Assembly (NCBI RefSeq): GCF_001006305.1
Contig: NZ_LBHJ01000004.1
Coordinates: 434,001 to 498,000, forward strand
Length of the DNA stretch: 64,000 bases
Direction of reading: 5' to 3'
From: Silvibacterium bohemicum
GTDB taxonomy: Bacteria; Acidobacteriota; Terriglobia; Terriglobales; Acidobacteriaceae
Shown here: positions 1 through 9,664 of the stretch, piece after piece
Layout: every line of letters starts with the position of its first letter
Numbering within the stretch: position 1 is the stretch's first letter
Program-made: the position numbers and the translations under genes
Notes under the pieces: model-generated
The model's database searches: none
What the model saw: the letters and a program-made list of their open reading frames with translations, nothing else
Told to the model about the DNA's origin: nothing

Positions 1-1
1 G

Positions 2-1096
2 TGGCTCTCGCTCACCGCCAGCATCTTCGACATGGCGATCTATCCCACCATTTTCGTGCTTTATCTCAGCCGGCTTTTTCCGGCGTGGACCGCAGGGTCA
101 CGAGGAACGATGTGGGAGCTGGCTTTGATCGCGCTTTGCGTTCTTTGGAACCTGCGCGGCGCGCCGGCGGTAGGCGATGGATCGATCGCGCTCTTCGTCA
201 CGCTCCTTGCGCCATTCGTAATCCTGGTGGCAGCCGCGGCCTGGCATGGATGGCATCTGCATGGCAACGCGGTATGGACATCTCCACCCGGCGGCAAGGC
301 AGGCACGGGTGAAGGACTTTCGACCGCGATTCTGGTCGCTCTCTGGAATTACATGGGCTGGGACAATGCGTCGACGGTGGCGAAAGAGGTCGACAATCCG
401 CAGCGGAACTATCCTCGCGCGATGCTGATGAGCGCCGGGGTCGTTGCTCTGACATACGTCCTCCCGCTGGCCGCCATGGCCTTTGCCGGAATGGCAATCG
501 CGCAGTTCACTACGGGCTCCTGGGCGGACGCGGCAACCACGCTGGCCGGACCGTGGTTGGGCGTGGCCATCGTGCTCGGCGGCACCATCACCGGCCTCGG
601 CATGTTCAATGCGCTCATGATGTCCTATGCGCGGCTGCCTGTCGCCCTGGCCGAGGATGGCATGCTTCCCTCTTTCATGACCGCGCGTAACCGTTTCGGG
701 GTGCCGTGGATCGCGCTGCTGGTCTGCGGGACGGCCTGGGCGCTGGCCTTGCAGTTCAGCTTCGAGCGCCTCATCTCCATCGACCTGATTCTCTATGGCG
801 CGAGCCTGATCTTGGAATTCGTAGCGTTGGTGGTGCTGCGCATCCGCGAGCCCAATCTGGAGCGGCCCTTCCGCGCCGGGAACCTCGCGATGGCGATTGC
901 GCTCGGAGTGATGCCGACCGCGCTCATCGTGTACGCCGCGTTCGCGTCGCGCGATGAACGCATGGGACACATGCCCGCTCTACTCTTCGGCCTGCTGGTA
1001 GCAGCGGCAGGACCTGTCTGCTACTGGATTTCGCGCAGCGTGTGGTCGGGGCGACCGACGCCGAAAGAACTGCCGGTCGCGTCTTCGGGCGACTGA
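2..1096 (+). CDS. APC-superfamily amino acid permease, C-terminal part
   Basis: The 5' end lies outside the window; reading is open from base 2 and about 364 residues are visible. The protein is a series of hydrophobic helices with short loops. The stretch WNYMGWDNASTVAKEVDNP is the typical unwound-helix and substrate-binding region of APC-type amino acid/polyamine permeases, and 'GLGMFNALMMSYARLPVALAEDGMLP' is the usual cytoplasmic-loop signature before the late helices. It is an inner-membrane secondary transporter; the substrate cannot be told from sequence. A strong hairpin terminator follows 35 bases after the stop. Family assignment is firm; a glutamate/GABA exchanger or polyamine importer are both possible. 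Confidence 0.85.
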   Translation, partial: WLSLTASIFDMAIYPTIFVLYLSRLFPAWTAGSRGTMWELALIALCVLWNLRGAPAVGDGSIALFVTLLAPFVILVAAAAWHGWHLHGNAVWTSPPGGKAGTGEGLSTAILVALWNYMGWDNASTVAKEVDNPQRNYPRAMLMSAGVVALTYVLPLAAMAFAGMAIAQFTTGSWADAATTLAGPWLGVAIVLGGTITGLGMFNALMMSYARLPVALAEDGMLPSFMTARNRFGVPWIALLVCGTAWALALQFSFERLISIDLILYGASLILEFVALVVLRIREPNLERPFRAGNLAMAIALGVMPTALIVYAAFASRDERMGHMPALLFGLLVAAAGPVCYWISRSVWSGRPTPKELPVASSGD

Positions 1097-1131
1097 ACCG
1101 GCGGCCGCGTAAAAAATCTCCTGCAAACAAA

Positions 1132-1157
1132 GCGCCCCGGAAGCCCGGGGCGCTTTT
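1132..1157. terminator. Rho-independent terminator between convergent genes
   Basis: A perfect 9-bp GC-rich stem, GCGCCCCGG (1132-1140) and CCGGGGCGC (1145-1153), with loop AAGC, is followed by TTTT and preceded by AAA. It can serve the permease on the + strand and, less strongly, the pyrophosphatase gene coming from the other side. Confidence 0.85.
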
Positions 1158-1234
1158 GTCTGGACGCTGTATCAACACCGGTCGCACTCACCTCACGGCA
1201 ACGGCGCGAAGCGCGGGAGCCTGGACGGCCAGTC

Positions 1235-1780
1235 CTACTTCTTCGCTGCCTGGGCTGCTTTGTTGTCTTCGAAATTCTTGGTGGCCTTGATGACCTGATC
1301 CCGGGCGTAGGCGGCATCATGCCAGCCGTGAATCTCCACCCGCTTGCCTTCAAGGTCCTTATAGATGGAGAAGAAGTGGGTGATTTCCTTCAGCATGTGG
1401 GGATAAATCTCGGAATAATTCCAGACATCGGTGTAGCGTGGATTGTTCTTGCCCACGGCCAGCACTTTCTCGTCCAGAACGCCCTGATCCAGCATCTCCA
1501 GCAGGCCGATGGGGCGTACCTGCATCACGCAGCCCGGAAAGCTGGCGGCATCGACGAGCACCAGCACGTCCAGCGGGTCGCCGTCGTCGCTCAACGTCGA
1601 TGGAATAAAGCCGTAGTCGCCGGGATAGTGCACGGGCGAATACAGGTTGCGATCCAGCCGGAAGACGTGCAGCTGCTTATCGTATTCGTATTTGTTGATG
1701 CCTTCGGCGGGAATCTCAATAACCGCGTTGACGACTTCAGGCGATTTGTCGCCTACGGGTAATTCCAGATAATTGACCAT
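1235..1780 (-). CDS. ppa: Inorganic pyrophosphatase, family I
   Basis: Hydrolyses pyrophosphate to two phosphates in the cytoplasm, pulling biosynthetic reactions forward. At 181 residues it has the usual length of bacterial family I enzymes. The metal-binding signature D-G-D-P-L-D-V-L-V sits at residues 66-74, preceded by the conserved YPGDYGFIPSTL block (about 52-63) and by E26, K30 and Y31 of the active site near the N terminus. The C-terminal tail is rich in Lys and Ala and is probably disordered. It is transcribed divergently from purS and converges on the permease terminator. Identification is secure. Confidence 0.95.
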   Translation of the reverse strand: MVNYLELPVGDKSPEVVNAVIEIPAEGINKYEYDKQLHVFRLDRNLYSPVHYPGDYGFIPSTLSDDGDPLDVLVLVDAASFPGCVMQVRPIGLLEMLDQGVLDEKVLAVGKNNPRYTDVWNYSEIYPHMLKEITHFFSIYKDLEGKRVEIHGWHDAAYARDQVIKATKNFEDNKAAQAAKK

Positions 1781-1870
1781 ATGTTCCGTTTCCCGATCTT
1801 TCTGTCTCTGAATTTGCGTACGTCGCTCGTGGGCGATCTTCGAGCCGTGTTTTCAACCAGTCTCAGCATT

Positions 1871-1876
1871 TATAAT
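1871..1876 (+). promoter_or_regulatory. -10 box of purS; likely leaderless transcript
   Basis: A perfect TATAAT ends 8 bases before the purS ATG at 1885. No Shine-Dalgarno sequence is present, so transcription probably begins at or next to the start codon. No convincing -35 box is visible. Confidence 0.55.
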
Positions 1877-1884
1877 CAGTCACG

Positions 1885-2136
1885 ATGAAGGCTCATGTCT
1901 ACGTAACCCTCAAGCAAACCGTTCTCGACCCGCAGGGGCAGGCCATTCACGGCGCCCTTACGAAGATGCAGTATCAGGGAATCGAAGAGGTGCGCCAGGG
2001 GAAATACTTCGTATTAACGCTCAGCGATTCCCTGGACGCCGCTGCGGCGAAAGCCGAGGTGGAGCGCATTGCCACGGACGTGCTCACCAATCCGGTCATC
2101 GAGCAGTTTACCTTTCACCTGGAAGACGCCAACTGA
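1885..2136 (+). CDS. purS: Phosphoribosylformylglycinamidine synthase subunit PurS
   Basis: Small subunit of the PurLQS complex that makes FGAM from FGAR in purine synthesis; PurS bridges the PurQ glutaminase and PurL synthetase. The 83-residue length is normal. The protein opens with the standard beta-strand MKAHVYVTLKQTVLDPQG and contains the paired-strand pattern 'GIEEVRQGKYFVL' and 'TNPVIEQFTFHLE' typical of the family. purQ and purL are not adjacent in this window. The ATG directly follows a TATAAT box without a ribosome-binding site. glmS follows 75 bases later with its own promoter. Confidence 0.93.
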   Translation: MKAHVYVTLKQTVLDPQGQAIHGALTKMQYQGIEEVRQGKYFVLTLSDSLDAAAAKAEVERIATDVLTNPVIEQFTFHLEDAN

Positions 2137-2199
2137 CGCCCGACTTCTGGTGCAGGACCGCACGTTAGGATTACAAGATATTGACCGCGACCCGCCGCC

Positions 2200-2205
2200 T
2201 ATAAT
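2200..2205 (+). promoter_or_regulatory. -10 box of glmS; likely leaderless transcript
   Basis: TATAAT lies 6 bases before the glmS ATG at 2212, with no Shine-Dalgarno sequence between them. A TTGACC at 2181-2186 is only 13 bases away, too close for a normal -35 box. No glmS ribozyme-like structure fits in the 75-base gap. Confidence 0.55.
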
Positions 2206-2211
2206 GATGCG

Positions 2212-4092
2212 ATGTGCGGCATCGTCGGTTACGTCGGCAACAAACCCGTAGTTCCCCTCATCATTGAAGGTCTTCGCCGGTTGGAGTATCGCGGCTACGA
2301 TTCAGCGGGCATCGCTGTGGGCAGTCCGAGATCGGATTTGGAGCTGCGCCGTGCCCCGGGCAAGCTGCGCAATCTCGAAGAGGTGATCCGCGAGCATCCG
2401 CTGCATGGCACCTTCGGCATCGGCCACACACGCTGGGCAACGCACGGCCGTCCTACCGAAGAGAACGCCCACCCGCACCGCGACTGCAGCGGCCGCCTGG
2501 TGGTGGTGCATAACGGCATCGTCGAAAATTACCTCGCGCTGAAACATGAGCTCATCACCGAAGGGCACAAATTCGTAACCGAGACAGATACGGAAATCAT
2601 TGCTCACCTCATCGAGCAGGAACTCTCCTCGGCTGCGGAATCCGGCAAGACTATGCCTCTCGAAGAAGCCGTGCGCCGCGCCGCTCGCCGGCTGACTGGG
2701 GCATACGCGATTGGTGTTATCTCGGCCGACGATCCAGACAAAATCGTTGCCGCGCGTAACGGTCCTCCCGCGGTCATCGGTCTCGGCGAAGGCGAATATT
2801 TCGTCGCATCCGATGTGCCCGGCATCCTGCACCACACGCGCGATCTTTACTTTCTGGCCGACGGCGATGTGGCCATCCTCACCAAGGCCGGAGTACAGCT
2901 CACCAATCTCGCTGGCGAGCATGTCGAGCGTCCAGTACAGCGCATTCTGTGGGATCCGATCCAGGCCGAAAAGAGCGGCTACAAGCACTTCATGCTCAAG
3001 GAGATCTTCGAGCAGCCTCGCGCCATCCGCGACACCACGCTGGGCCGCATCTCGCTCGATACCGGCAAGGTCTACCTCAGCGAGATGAAGATCACCGAGG
3101 ATGATTTCCGCAACGCAACCAAGATCAACATCGCGGCCTGCGGCACCAGCTGGCACGCTGCCACCGCAGGCAAATTCATGATCGAACGACTGGCCCGCGT
3201 ACCGGTCGAGGTCGATTACGCCAGCGAATATCGCTATCGCGACCCTATTGCCGATCCCTCCGCGCTCGGGCTACTCATCACGCAGTCCGGTGAGACCGCC
3301 GATACCATTGCCGCGCAACGGGAGATGGTTGCCAAGGGCATGAAGACCATCGCCATCTGCAACGTGGTTGGAGCCATGATCGCGCGCGAGGCACATGGGA
3401 CCATCTACACCCACGCAGGACCGGAGATCGGTGTCGCCTCGACAAAGGCCTTCACCGCTCAGCTGGTTGCGCTCTTTCTCTTCGCCGTGCATCTGGCCCA
3501 AAAGCGCGAGACGATCTCGACCGAAGAGAGTAGCCGCCTGCTCGAATCGCTCAGTCTTCTGCCCGGCAAGGTCGAGGAGATTCTGCGCACTGTGGACTCG
3601 GTCTGCGAGCAGTTGGCCAAAACCTACTCGACCGCGCGCGATTTTCTGTTTCTAGGCCGCGGCATTCACTATCCCATTGCTCTCGAAGGCGCGCTCAAGC
3701 TCAAAGAGATTTCCTACATTCACGCGGAAGGCTACCCTGCCGGCGAGATGAAGCACGGCCCGAACGCGCTCATCGATGAAACACTGCCGGTTGTCGTCCT
3801 GGCTACCAAGGACAACGACAATCGCGACTCCCGCCTGCGCTACGAAAAAACGCTTTCGAATATTCAGGAAGTCACGGCACGCTCCGGCAAGGTAATCGCG
3901 GTCGCCATCGAGGGGGATGAAGAGATCAAGCAGTTAGTGGATCACGTCCTCTACGTGCCGAGCGCGCCCGAACTGCTGTTGCCGGTCCTCGAGGTCGTTC
4001 CCTTGCAGTTGCTTGCATACCACATAGCGGTTCGCCGAGGCTGCGATGTCGATCAGCCACGGAACCTGGCCAAATCGGTGACTGTGGAATAG
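2212..4092 (+). CDS. glmS: Glutamine--fructose-6-phosphate aminotransferase (isomerizing)
   Basis: Makes glucosamine-6-phosphate from fructose-6-phosphate and glutamine, the first step to UDP-GlcNAc for peptidoglycan and LPS. The 626-residue protein has the class II glutaminase domain (about 1-230), with nucleophile Cys2 in MCGIVGYVG and the motif RGYDSAGIA. Two SIS sugar-isomerase domains follow: the first around '[10 protein letters not shown]' and '[12 protein letters not shown]', the second around '[25 protein letters not shown]' with '[12 protein letters not shown]'. The C-terminal end [11 protein letters not shown] is the conserved lid and catalytic tail. It is complete and of normal length. 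Cytoplasmic housekeeping gene, probably transcribed alone. Confidence 0.97.
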   Translation: MCGIVGYVGNKPVVPLIIEGLRRLEYRGYDSAGIAVGSPRSDLELRRAPGKLRNLEEVIREHPLHGTFGIGHTRWATHGRPTEENAHPHRDCSGRLVVVHNGIVENYLALKHELITEGHKFVTETDTEIIAHLIEQELSSAAESGKTMPLEEAVRRAARRLTGAYAIGVISADDPDKIVAARNGPPAVIGLGEGEYFVASDVPGILHHTRDLYFLADGDVAILTKAGVQLTNLAGEHVERPVQRILWDPIQAEKSGYKHFMLKEIFEQPRAIRDTTLGRISLDTGKVYLSEMKITEDDFRNATKINIAACGTSWHAATAGKFMIERLARVPVEVDYASEYRYRDPIADPSALGLLITQSGETADTIAAQREMVAKGMKTIAICNVVGAMIAREAHGTIYTHAGPEIGVASTKAFTAQLVALFLFAVHLAQKRETISTEESSRLLESLSLLPGKVEEILRTVDSVCEQLAKTYSTARDFLFLGRGIHYPIALEGALKLKEISYIHAEGYPAGEMKHGPNALIDETLPVVVLATKDNDNRDSRLRYEKTLSNIQEVTARSGKVIAVAIEGDEEIKQLVDHVLYVPSAPELLLPVLEVVPLQLLAYHIAVRRGCDVDQPRNLAKSVTVE

Positions 4093-4216
4093 CTCTCGTT
4101 ATTGATGTGTTGTGCTGCTGGAGACGGGCAGCATAATAATCCCGAACTGGATCTGTATATCAATGTCCACCACTGTTCATCAATGATGGCAACTCTGAAG
4201 GTCTTCCTGGCGCGGC

Positions 4217-4247
4217 AAGATAGCTTGCCCTGAGGTTTAGCTATCTT
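4217..4247. terminator. Candidate hairpin between convergent genes
   Basis: A perfect 9-bp inverted repeat, AAGATAGCT (4217-4225) and AGCTATCTT (4239-4247), has a 13-base loop and only a short T-run. It lies between the 3' ends of glmS and the opposite-strand TonB-dependent receptor, where a shared terminator is expected. Confidence 0.45.
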
Positions 4248-4267
4248 TCCGCAACGGGTATTTGAAG

Positions 4268-7200
4268 TTAAAAGTTGTATTTCAACATTAGTTCAACAAT
4301 GCGCCGGCCGGTCTTGTAAGGATCGGTGCCAAACCCAAGGCTGCCGTTGCTTGCGTTCTGAGCAAAGGCGCTACTATTGGGGTTTGTGAAGTTTAGCTGG
4401 AACTGATTGTTGAAAGAGTTAGAGATTGTATTCAAGGGATGGTTCAAGAAGTTGAATGCAGAGATGCGGAGCTGGAGAATCTGCTCGCGCACGACATGGA
4501 AAGACTTTTGCGCGCTCAGATCACTGTTGAAGAACGCTGGTTCAGAAAGAAAGGGCAGCTGATACTGTCCATTGTGCAGAAGGTTGGGTAATCCAAAGCA
4601 GTTGGGATTCATAAGTTGCCCCTTCGACCTACCAGCGCGTGGATCGCAGAGAATGGTGGGCTGCAGGTCCACATCCGTTGTACCTAAGTACACGGTGTTG
4701 CTTACGGTGATGGCGTTTGGATTGGCCGTGGTCGGCGTGACGTTCGGAAGGTTGATGGGGCCGATAGTGCCGGACGGGCTGAGGTTCGGCGTTGTGATCG
4801 CTGAGATATCCCCGCCTGATTGAATGTTGGTGATACCGGATAGCTCCCACCCATTGGCAAACCCGCCAAGGACCCGGTTCTGAATAGGATTGCCCACCAA
4901 GAAGGTGTAGCTCGCATTGAAGATGTGGCGACGGTCGAAGCTCTCGGAGCCATAGTTGTTATGTAGGTTGAATGGATCCCCGGGAAAGCCGTTTGCATCG
5001 TTCGCGCCTGCACCCCGAACGCCAAGAGACTTTGAGAAGGTGTAGTTGATGTTGAACAAAACGTGTCCGGTCTGGCGACCGATACCCACCTGCAGGCCGT
5101 TGTAATTTGAGAATAGATTGTGATTGGTTACATTAATGGCCGAATATTGGACCGATGGCGTGTTGAGCGGTCGATACTCATTGATCTGCTGGGCGCTTGC
5201 AGAGCCTGCAGTCGTGGACTGATTTGTACTGCCCGTATTGGTTCCTGTTGGAGTTAGAACTTTTCCAAAGTTTGGACTCGCCGTATCTGGATCTGGCTTA
5301 TACAAGCCGCCTATCGGGATCGCGTTCACGTTGTCCAAGGCGACAGTCTGGGTGCTGCCCCCGTTAATTAAAAACCGGCTGTTATCCCCAACATAGCTGA
5401 GTTCGAAGATCATATGCGACGGCAATACCTGGCTGAGGTTGAGGCTATATGTATCAGTCAGCGGTTCCTCACGATCACCGCTTGTTGTGCCGAAAACCGC
5501 TCCTGTGGTTGCAAAGCTATCGACATTTGGCAATGGACCACTGGCAGGGTTGACATTTTGCTGACTGATTGCCTTCAGAGAAGAGGCTGCGTAGGACACC
5601 GTGGTGGCATGCTGGGTAAGTCCGACTGATGGAGACGTGTCGTTCCAGGAGTCGTGACCGCGATACTCGCCCCATCCACCGCGAAGGACGGTCTTGCCAT
5701 CCCCGTGAATGTCCCATGCCACCCCGAAACGAGGCTCGACAAAGAGAGGATAAGAGTTATTGCCGGAATTAGGGATAGACGGGTCAATGGAGTGCCAGAG
5801 GAAGCCAGGGTAAGGCGAAGTGGCAGCGCCACTGACGATGAGGGCGGGGTTGAAAGTGACGACGCCGTTGCCATAGGAATCGTTCCAGAGCCCCAGATGC
5901 TCGAAGCGCGATCCCACATTCACGGTTACCCTGGGCGTCACCTTCCACGAATCATTGGCGAAGAAGGATATATTCCAGAAGTAGAGATTGACATCCGGAA
6001 GGATGTTTTGTTGGCTATATCCGCCAACGAAACCCTCGAGCTCGTCGGTCACATAGTTTCCCGAGAGGGTGTAAGAGGTGCCCGTGCTTTGGCCCGGCAA
6101 GGGCAGGTCGACAAGCGGCTGGCCGGCGCCGGGCAGGAAGTAGTTCGTGATCGCGCCATTGGTGGCCACATTGTCGTTGGTCTGATTGTTTGTGGTGCGT
6201 GCGCTGTAGACGCCGAAGCTCGCCGTGTGTTTCCCCCAGACCTTCGTCAGGTTGTCTCCGAATTCGGGGATAAATTTGCGCGTAAAAATCGGGCTTAGCG
6301 TGTAGTCAGGGGTGATCGCAAGAGGCAGACCACCGGATCCTGAAGGCGAGTTGTATGCCTGCAACTGGGGCAGCACATGACGGCCATTCGCGAAGGCTCC
6401 CTGATAAGGAAAACCCGTCAAGGCGCTGGGATTGTTGCTGGAGAATACAAGATTCAGGTAAACAAGGTTTGCGAATATTTGATTCGTCAGGGTAGGGGTG
6501 ATGACCGTGGCAAGGTTCGCAGCTGCCGCTTCTGAATTCGTACTAGACGAGCCACCGCCCGGTGTGTTGACTCCGTTCGGATTGTAGAAGATTGCCGCAG
6601 GTTCACCCGAAGTGCCGCGCTGGACGCTGTAGCGTGCGAAGAAATGATTGCGCTGAGAAATAGCCAGGTCAACCCGGGAGATTGCCTGCCAATTGTCATT
6701 ATTGATGTAATCAACGCTCTGCCAATTGTAAGGATTCGATGCCGTGGGCACGTTGTTCGGGATAGGATACGTGCTCATGATGTATTTAAATCCCGGATCC
6801 TGAAGCGAAGATGGAAGCTGGCCATTCACTAGCGTAGGCGAGCCGGCAATGTCGCCTTTGGCATAGGTAGGAACAGTCGCGACATTAGCATAGGCCGGGT
6901 TGCTGTAGAGGCTGGACCCTAGGTAGTTCTGGATCGCAGCCGCGCTGAAGTCCCCGCCCCGCATCGCCGGTGTGGGCACAAGGGCATGCACCAGAGCGCT
7001 ACCGGCATTTCCGTAGGCATATACGTTTCGTTGCGCATAGTCTTCTCCACCAATAAAGAAGGTGAGAGCGCGACTATGATTGAAGTTCGTTCCGGGGACC
7101 AGCACGGGGCCGCCGAGGGTACCGCCTGGATACACTTCCCGATCGGGATCCTTCGTTTGCCCCGTTGGCCCGTTGAGCGCATCCGACGAATCAAGCTGAT

Positions 7201-8068
7201 AGGTCCGAGCATAGGTGTAGAGCGATCCGTGAAACTGGTTCGTGCCGGATTTGGTGACCGCGCTAACTACCACCGGCCCTTGAGAGATATCCGGACCGAA
7301 ATTGGAAGTTTGCACTTTAACCTCGGCGACTTCGTCGTAGTTAACCGTCTGCAAAGCGAGATTGTTGCTGCCCGGGTCCGTGATGTTCGCGCCGTCCAAC
7401 TTCAGGCTGTTGCCGGTTCCAAGATTGCCGTTGGCTGAATAACTGCCGATTAAGCCTCCGGAGCTGACTTGCGATGCATCGGGAGCCGAATTATTGACGT
7501 TCGTGTTGTTTTGGCCGCCGATCGCAAAGCCCGGCAGGGTTTTGAGAAGCTCGGTGACATCGCGCCCTTCGACGGAGAGATGCTGGATTTGTTCAGCAGT
7601 GATCAGATGAGAATTCTCGCCCGTGTCGAGCGGGATATATGTTTGCGCCTGGACCGTGATAACCGTGTTGGCCGCACCAATTTGCAGCTTGAGATTCGTC
7701 AGATCACGGCTGTCGCCAGGATCGAGGTGAATGCCATTCTCGGTAAAAGTCTGAAATCCCGAGTCCGTGATGCTGATGGAGAAGTCTCCAGAAGGCAAGC
7801 CGGCGAAGGAAAACAGTCCTGCACTGTTGCTCGTAATGGTGCGATGGTCCCCTGTGGCCGAGTTCGTGAGAACAACCGAGGCATTGGGGATGACCGCACC
7901 GCTTGAGTCCTGCACGGTTCCAGAGATGGTACCGCTAATCACCTGGGCAAAGGTGGATGGCATGAACGCGCTCGTGGCCGCAGACGTAAGTAGACAGACA
8001 AAAACAAAGCGTATCCGTAAAAAGTTTGATTTTAGGATTCTTTCTTGCGTGGTGTTTCTCAGCCTCAT
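4268..8068 (-). CDS. TonB-dependent receptor with carboxypeptidase-regulatory-like N-terminal domain
   Basis: Outer-membrane transporter of the large acidobacterial type, 1266 residues from the chosen start. The reading frame is open further upstream (to 8164), but the ATG at 8068 has a GGAAG-type ribosome site and puts the signal peptide (about residues 14-41, ending FAQ) in place. Order: signal peptide; carboxypeptidase-regulatory-like Ig fold (about 43-130, 'ISGTISGTVQDSSGAVIPNA'); plug domain with 'IQHLSVEGRDVTELLKTLPG'; long beta-barrel; final residues LMLKYNF ending in aromatic Phe, as required for barrel insertion. The substrate is unknown, as is usual for this group. It stands alone, with no enzyme gene downstream. 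Confidence 0.88.
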   Translation of the reverse strand: MRLRNTTQERILKSNFLRIRFVFVCLLTSAATSAFMPSTFAQVISGTISGTVQDSSGAVIPNASVVLTNSATGDHRTITSNSAGLFSFAGLPSGDFSISITDSGFQTFTENGIHLDPGDSRDLTNLKLQIGAANTVITVQAQTYIPLDTGENSHLITAEQIQHLSVEGRDVTELLKTLPGFAIGGQNNTNVNNSAPDASQVSSGGLIGSYSANGNLGTGNSLKLDGANITDPGSNNLALQTVNYDEVAEVKVQTSNFGPDISQGPVVVSAVTKSGTNQFHGSLYTYARTYQLDSSDALNGPTGQTKDPDREVYPGGTLGGPVLVPGTNFNHSRALTFFIGGEDYAQRNVYAYGNAGSALVHALVPTPAMRGGDFSAAAIQNYLGSSLYSNPAYANVATVPTYAKGDIAGSPTLVNGQLPSSLQDPGFKYIMSTYPIPNNVPTASNPYNWQSVDYINNDNWQAISRVDLAISQRNHFFARYSVQRGTSGEPAAIFYNPNGVNTPGGGSSSTNSEAAAANLATVITPTLTNQIFANLVYLNLVFSSNNPSALTGFPYQGAFANGRHVLPQLQAYNSPSGSGGLPLAITPDYTLSPIFTRKFIPEFGDNLTKVWGKHTASFGVYSARTTNNQTNDNVATNGAITNYFLPGAGQPLVDLPLPGQSTGTSYTLSGNYVTDELEGFVGGYSQQNILPDVNLYFWNISFFANDSWKVTPRVTVNVGSRFEHLGLWNDSYGNGVVTFNPALIVSGAATSPYPGFLWHSIDPSIPNSGNNSYPLFVEPRFGVAWDIHGDGKTVLRGGWGEYRGHDSWNDTSPSVGLTQHATTVSYAASSLKAISQQNVNPASGPLPNVDSFATTGAVFGTTSGDREEPLTDTYSLNLSQVLPSHMIFELSYVGDNSRFLINGGSTQTVALDNVNAIPIGGLYKPDPDTASPNFGKVLTPTGTNTGSTNQSTTAGSASAQQINEYRPLNTPSVQYSAINVTNHNLFSNYNGLQVGIGRQTGHVLFNINYTFSKSLGVRGAGANDANGFPGDPFNLHNNYGSESFDRRHIFNASYTFLVGNPIQNRVLGGFANGWELSGITNIQSGGDISAITTPNLSPSGTIGPINLPNVTPTTANPNAITVSNTVYLGTTDVDLQPTILCDPRAGRSKGQLMNPNCFGLPNLLHNGQYQLPFLSEPAFFNSDLSAQKSFHVVREQILQLRISAFNFLNHPLNTISNSFNNQFQLNFTNPNSSAFAQNASNGSLGFGTDPYKTGRRIVELMLKYNF

Positions 8069-8749
8069 AACTTCCTTCAACTCCCAACTAGTCGTTCTTA
8101 GAAAACCTTGCTCAGCGTGAAGATATAGATAAGTCAAATCAGAACTGTCAACTATATTTCGCACTTCGAAATAAATAGATGACTGCGCAGTTTAATGAGA
8201 TCAAACCGCGCGGGATTACTGACGTTTTATGGCTAATATCATTGGCTATTCTGAATTGTTTATGACGAAGAACTATATATTTTGATATGCATAAAAACTA
8301 GCGCACAACCAGAAGATCGAAATAAGCCAGTCTTATCTATGCTGTGCTATGTTCCTTCAAGGAATTTGTCGCAGTTATTGTTAGATGTTAGGAATGGTTT
8401 CACAAACTGGGCTGACATCAACCGCGCGTGTGGCGCTGATCGGCAGCCTTGCCAGCCTGAAGCAGAAACTCGGAAACCTGGATCGATTCGCAGCTTGGTG
8501 CATGTCTAAGATAGGGTTTCGCCGGCTCCTGGTTTACGCGTTTCATTTAATGATGAACGGTGCCGCAGTAGCACAAAAACTCCTCCGTAGCGTCGATGGT
8601 GTTTCGCATACGAAGACGCCCTACGCCGGAGGCGAACATTTACCGGCGTTGCTTCGCAACTCTCCGGCGGAAGGTAAAGTAGGAACACTTTCGACCGTAT
8701 GATATTCAACGACCAGATGTGCAACCGCGGCATTATGGAACTCTGGTAG
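8069..8749. other. Intergenic region upstream of the TonB-dependent receptor
   Basis: About 680 bases lie between the receptor start and the 3' end of the CDF exporter gene. The part next to the receptor is AT-rich and probably holds its promoter. Short open frames exist (for example 8385-8702, +) but show no recognisable domain, no convincing ribosome site and no codon pattern like the neighbours. No RNA gene or repeat was recognised. Confidence 0.4.
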
Positions 8750-9664
8750 TTACATCTGACTATGGGATGGTTGAAGAAGCTCTTCCTCGGGTTCGATGTG
8801 CACGAGTACTTTGGCGACTCGTTCCACCCTTTCGAGAATTCGGTCTTCCACTTGATGCGAGATTAAATGCCCAGATCGAACTGTCAGGTCGCCTCTAACC
8901 ACGACGTGAAGGTCTACGTAATACTGGAAGCCGACCTTCCGGACAAAGCACTTGTCGAGCCCAATGACCTCAGCGACTGATGCCGCTACTTCCCTTACAT
9001 GGCGCTCGATCTCAGGCGGTGGGGCGGTATCTAAAATCTCTGCAAATGGCGCGCGGATCTGACGCCAGGCGTTGAATAGGATGACAAACGATGCGCAAAG
9101 AGCTGCCCAGTCGTCTGCGCTGGCATCCTTGGTCCATAACGCAATCGAGATTCCTACGAAAGCGAAAAGCGATGTGATTGCATCGCTCAAATGATGCCAG
9201 GCATCTCCCCTGACCGCGGTGCTGTCGATGCTATTGGCGACTTGGGAGACATAGCGGGAGAGCAAGAGCTTTATCGCGAAGACGGCTAATAGAACCCAAA
9301 GCGTATACCTGACGGGGAGCGGGTGAGGCGTGCGAATAAGAGAAACGCTCTCGACCGCGATCAAGACAGCGGCCGCGGCCATAGCCAGGCCAACGACCGT
9401 CGCAGCCACAGGTTCGGCCTTGCCATGTCCATAGGGATGTTCTTTGTCAGGCGGCTTGATGGCGTACTGCAGGCCGAAGTAGACAACAGCGGAGCTGAAA
9501 ACGTCTGAAAGGGATTCGATGCCGTCAGCCACTAGGGCAAACGAGTGCCCGAGGAAGCCGGCAGCGCACTTGCACATGGCGAGAAGAGCGTTTGCGACAA
9601 TGCTGAGGAGCGACGATCTAAGCCCGCTCTGCACCTGAGCTTCGAGTTTTTGAGTGTCGACCAC
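8750..9664 (-). CDS. Cation diffusion facilitator (CDF) family metal exporter
   Basis: A 304-residue inner-membrane proton-coupled exporter of divalent metals such as zinc, iron or cobalt. About six membrane helices fill residues 15-210. The paired metal sites are visible as 'LVADGIESLSD' (D47, E50, D54) in helix 2 and 'GDAWHHLSDAITS' (HxxxD) in helix 5, with the family motif PPDKEHPYGHGKAE in the intervening loop. The C-terminal cytoplasmic dimerisation domain (about 215-295) contains 'VDLHVVVRGDLTVRSGHLISHQVED' and a His/Glu-containing tail. The first site has Glu where many zinc members have His, so the metal is uncertain. Length is normal. Confidence 0.92.
   Translation of the reverse strand: MVDTQKLEAQVQSGLRSSLLSIVANALLAMCKCAAGFLGHSFALVADGIESLSDVFSSAVVYFGLQYAIKPPDKEHPYGHGKAEPVAATVVGLAMAAAAVLIAVESVSLIRTPHPLPVRYTLWVLLAVFAIKLLLSRYVSQVANSIDSTAVRGDAWHHLSDAITSLFAFVGISIALWTKDASADDWAALCASFVILFNAWRQIRAPFAEILDTAPPPEIERHVREVAASVAEVIGLDKCFVRKVGFQYYVDLHVVVRGDLTVRSGHLISHQVEDRILERVERVAKVLVHIEPEEELLQPSHSQM

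Noticed and set aside
98-970. A 290-codon open frame on the - strand over the permease gene
   Set aside because: The protein is rich in Arg, His and Glu without domains, as expected from the reverse strand of a GC-rich membrane-protein gene.
2137-2211. glmS ribozyme or riboswitch upstream of glmS
   Set aside because: The 75-base gap is too short, and the promoter lies immediately at the start codon, so no leader RNA would be transcribed.
5654-6298. A 214-codon + strand frame inside the first receptor gene
   Set aside because: Antisense shadow; no ribosome site, no family resemblance.
8633-8682. TTTACC...GGTAAA inverted repeat as a possible terminator or mobile-element end
   Set aside because: The inner parts do not pair, there is no T-run, no target duplication and no transposase nearby.
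8385-8702. Possible 105-residue protein in the receptor upstream region
   Set aside because: No Shine-Dalgarno site, no domain and atypical composition. It also contains imperfect hairpin-like repeats rather than coding structure.
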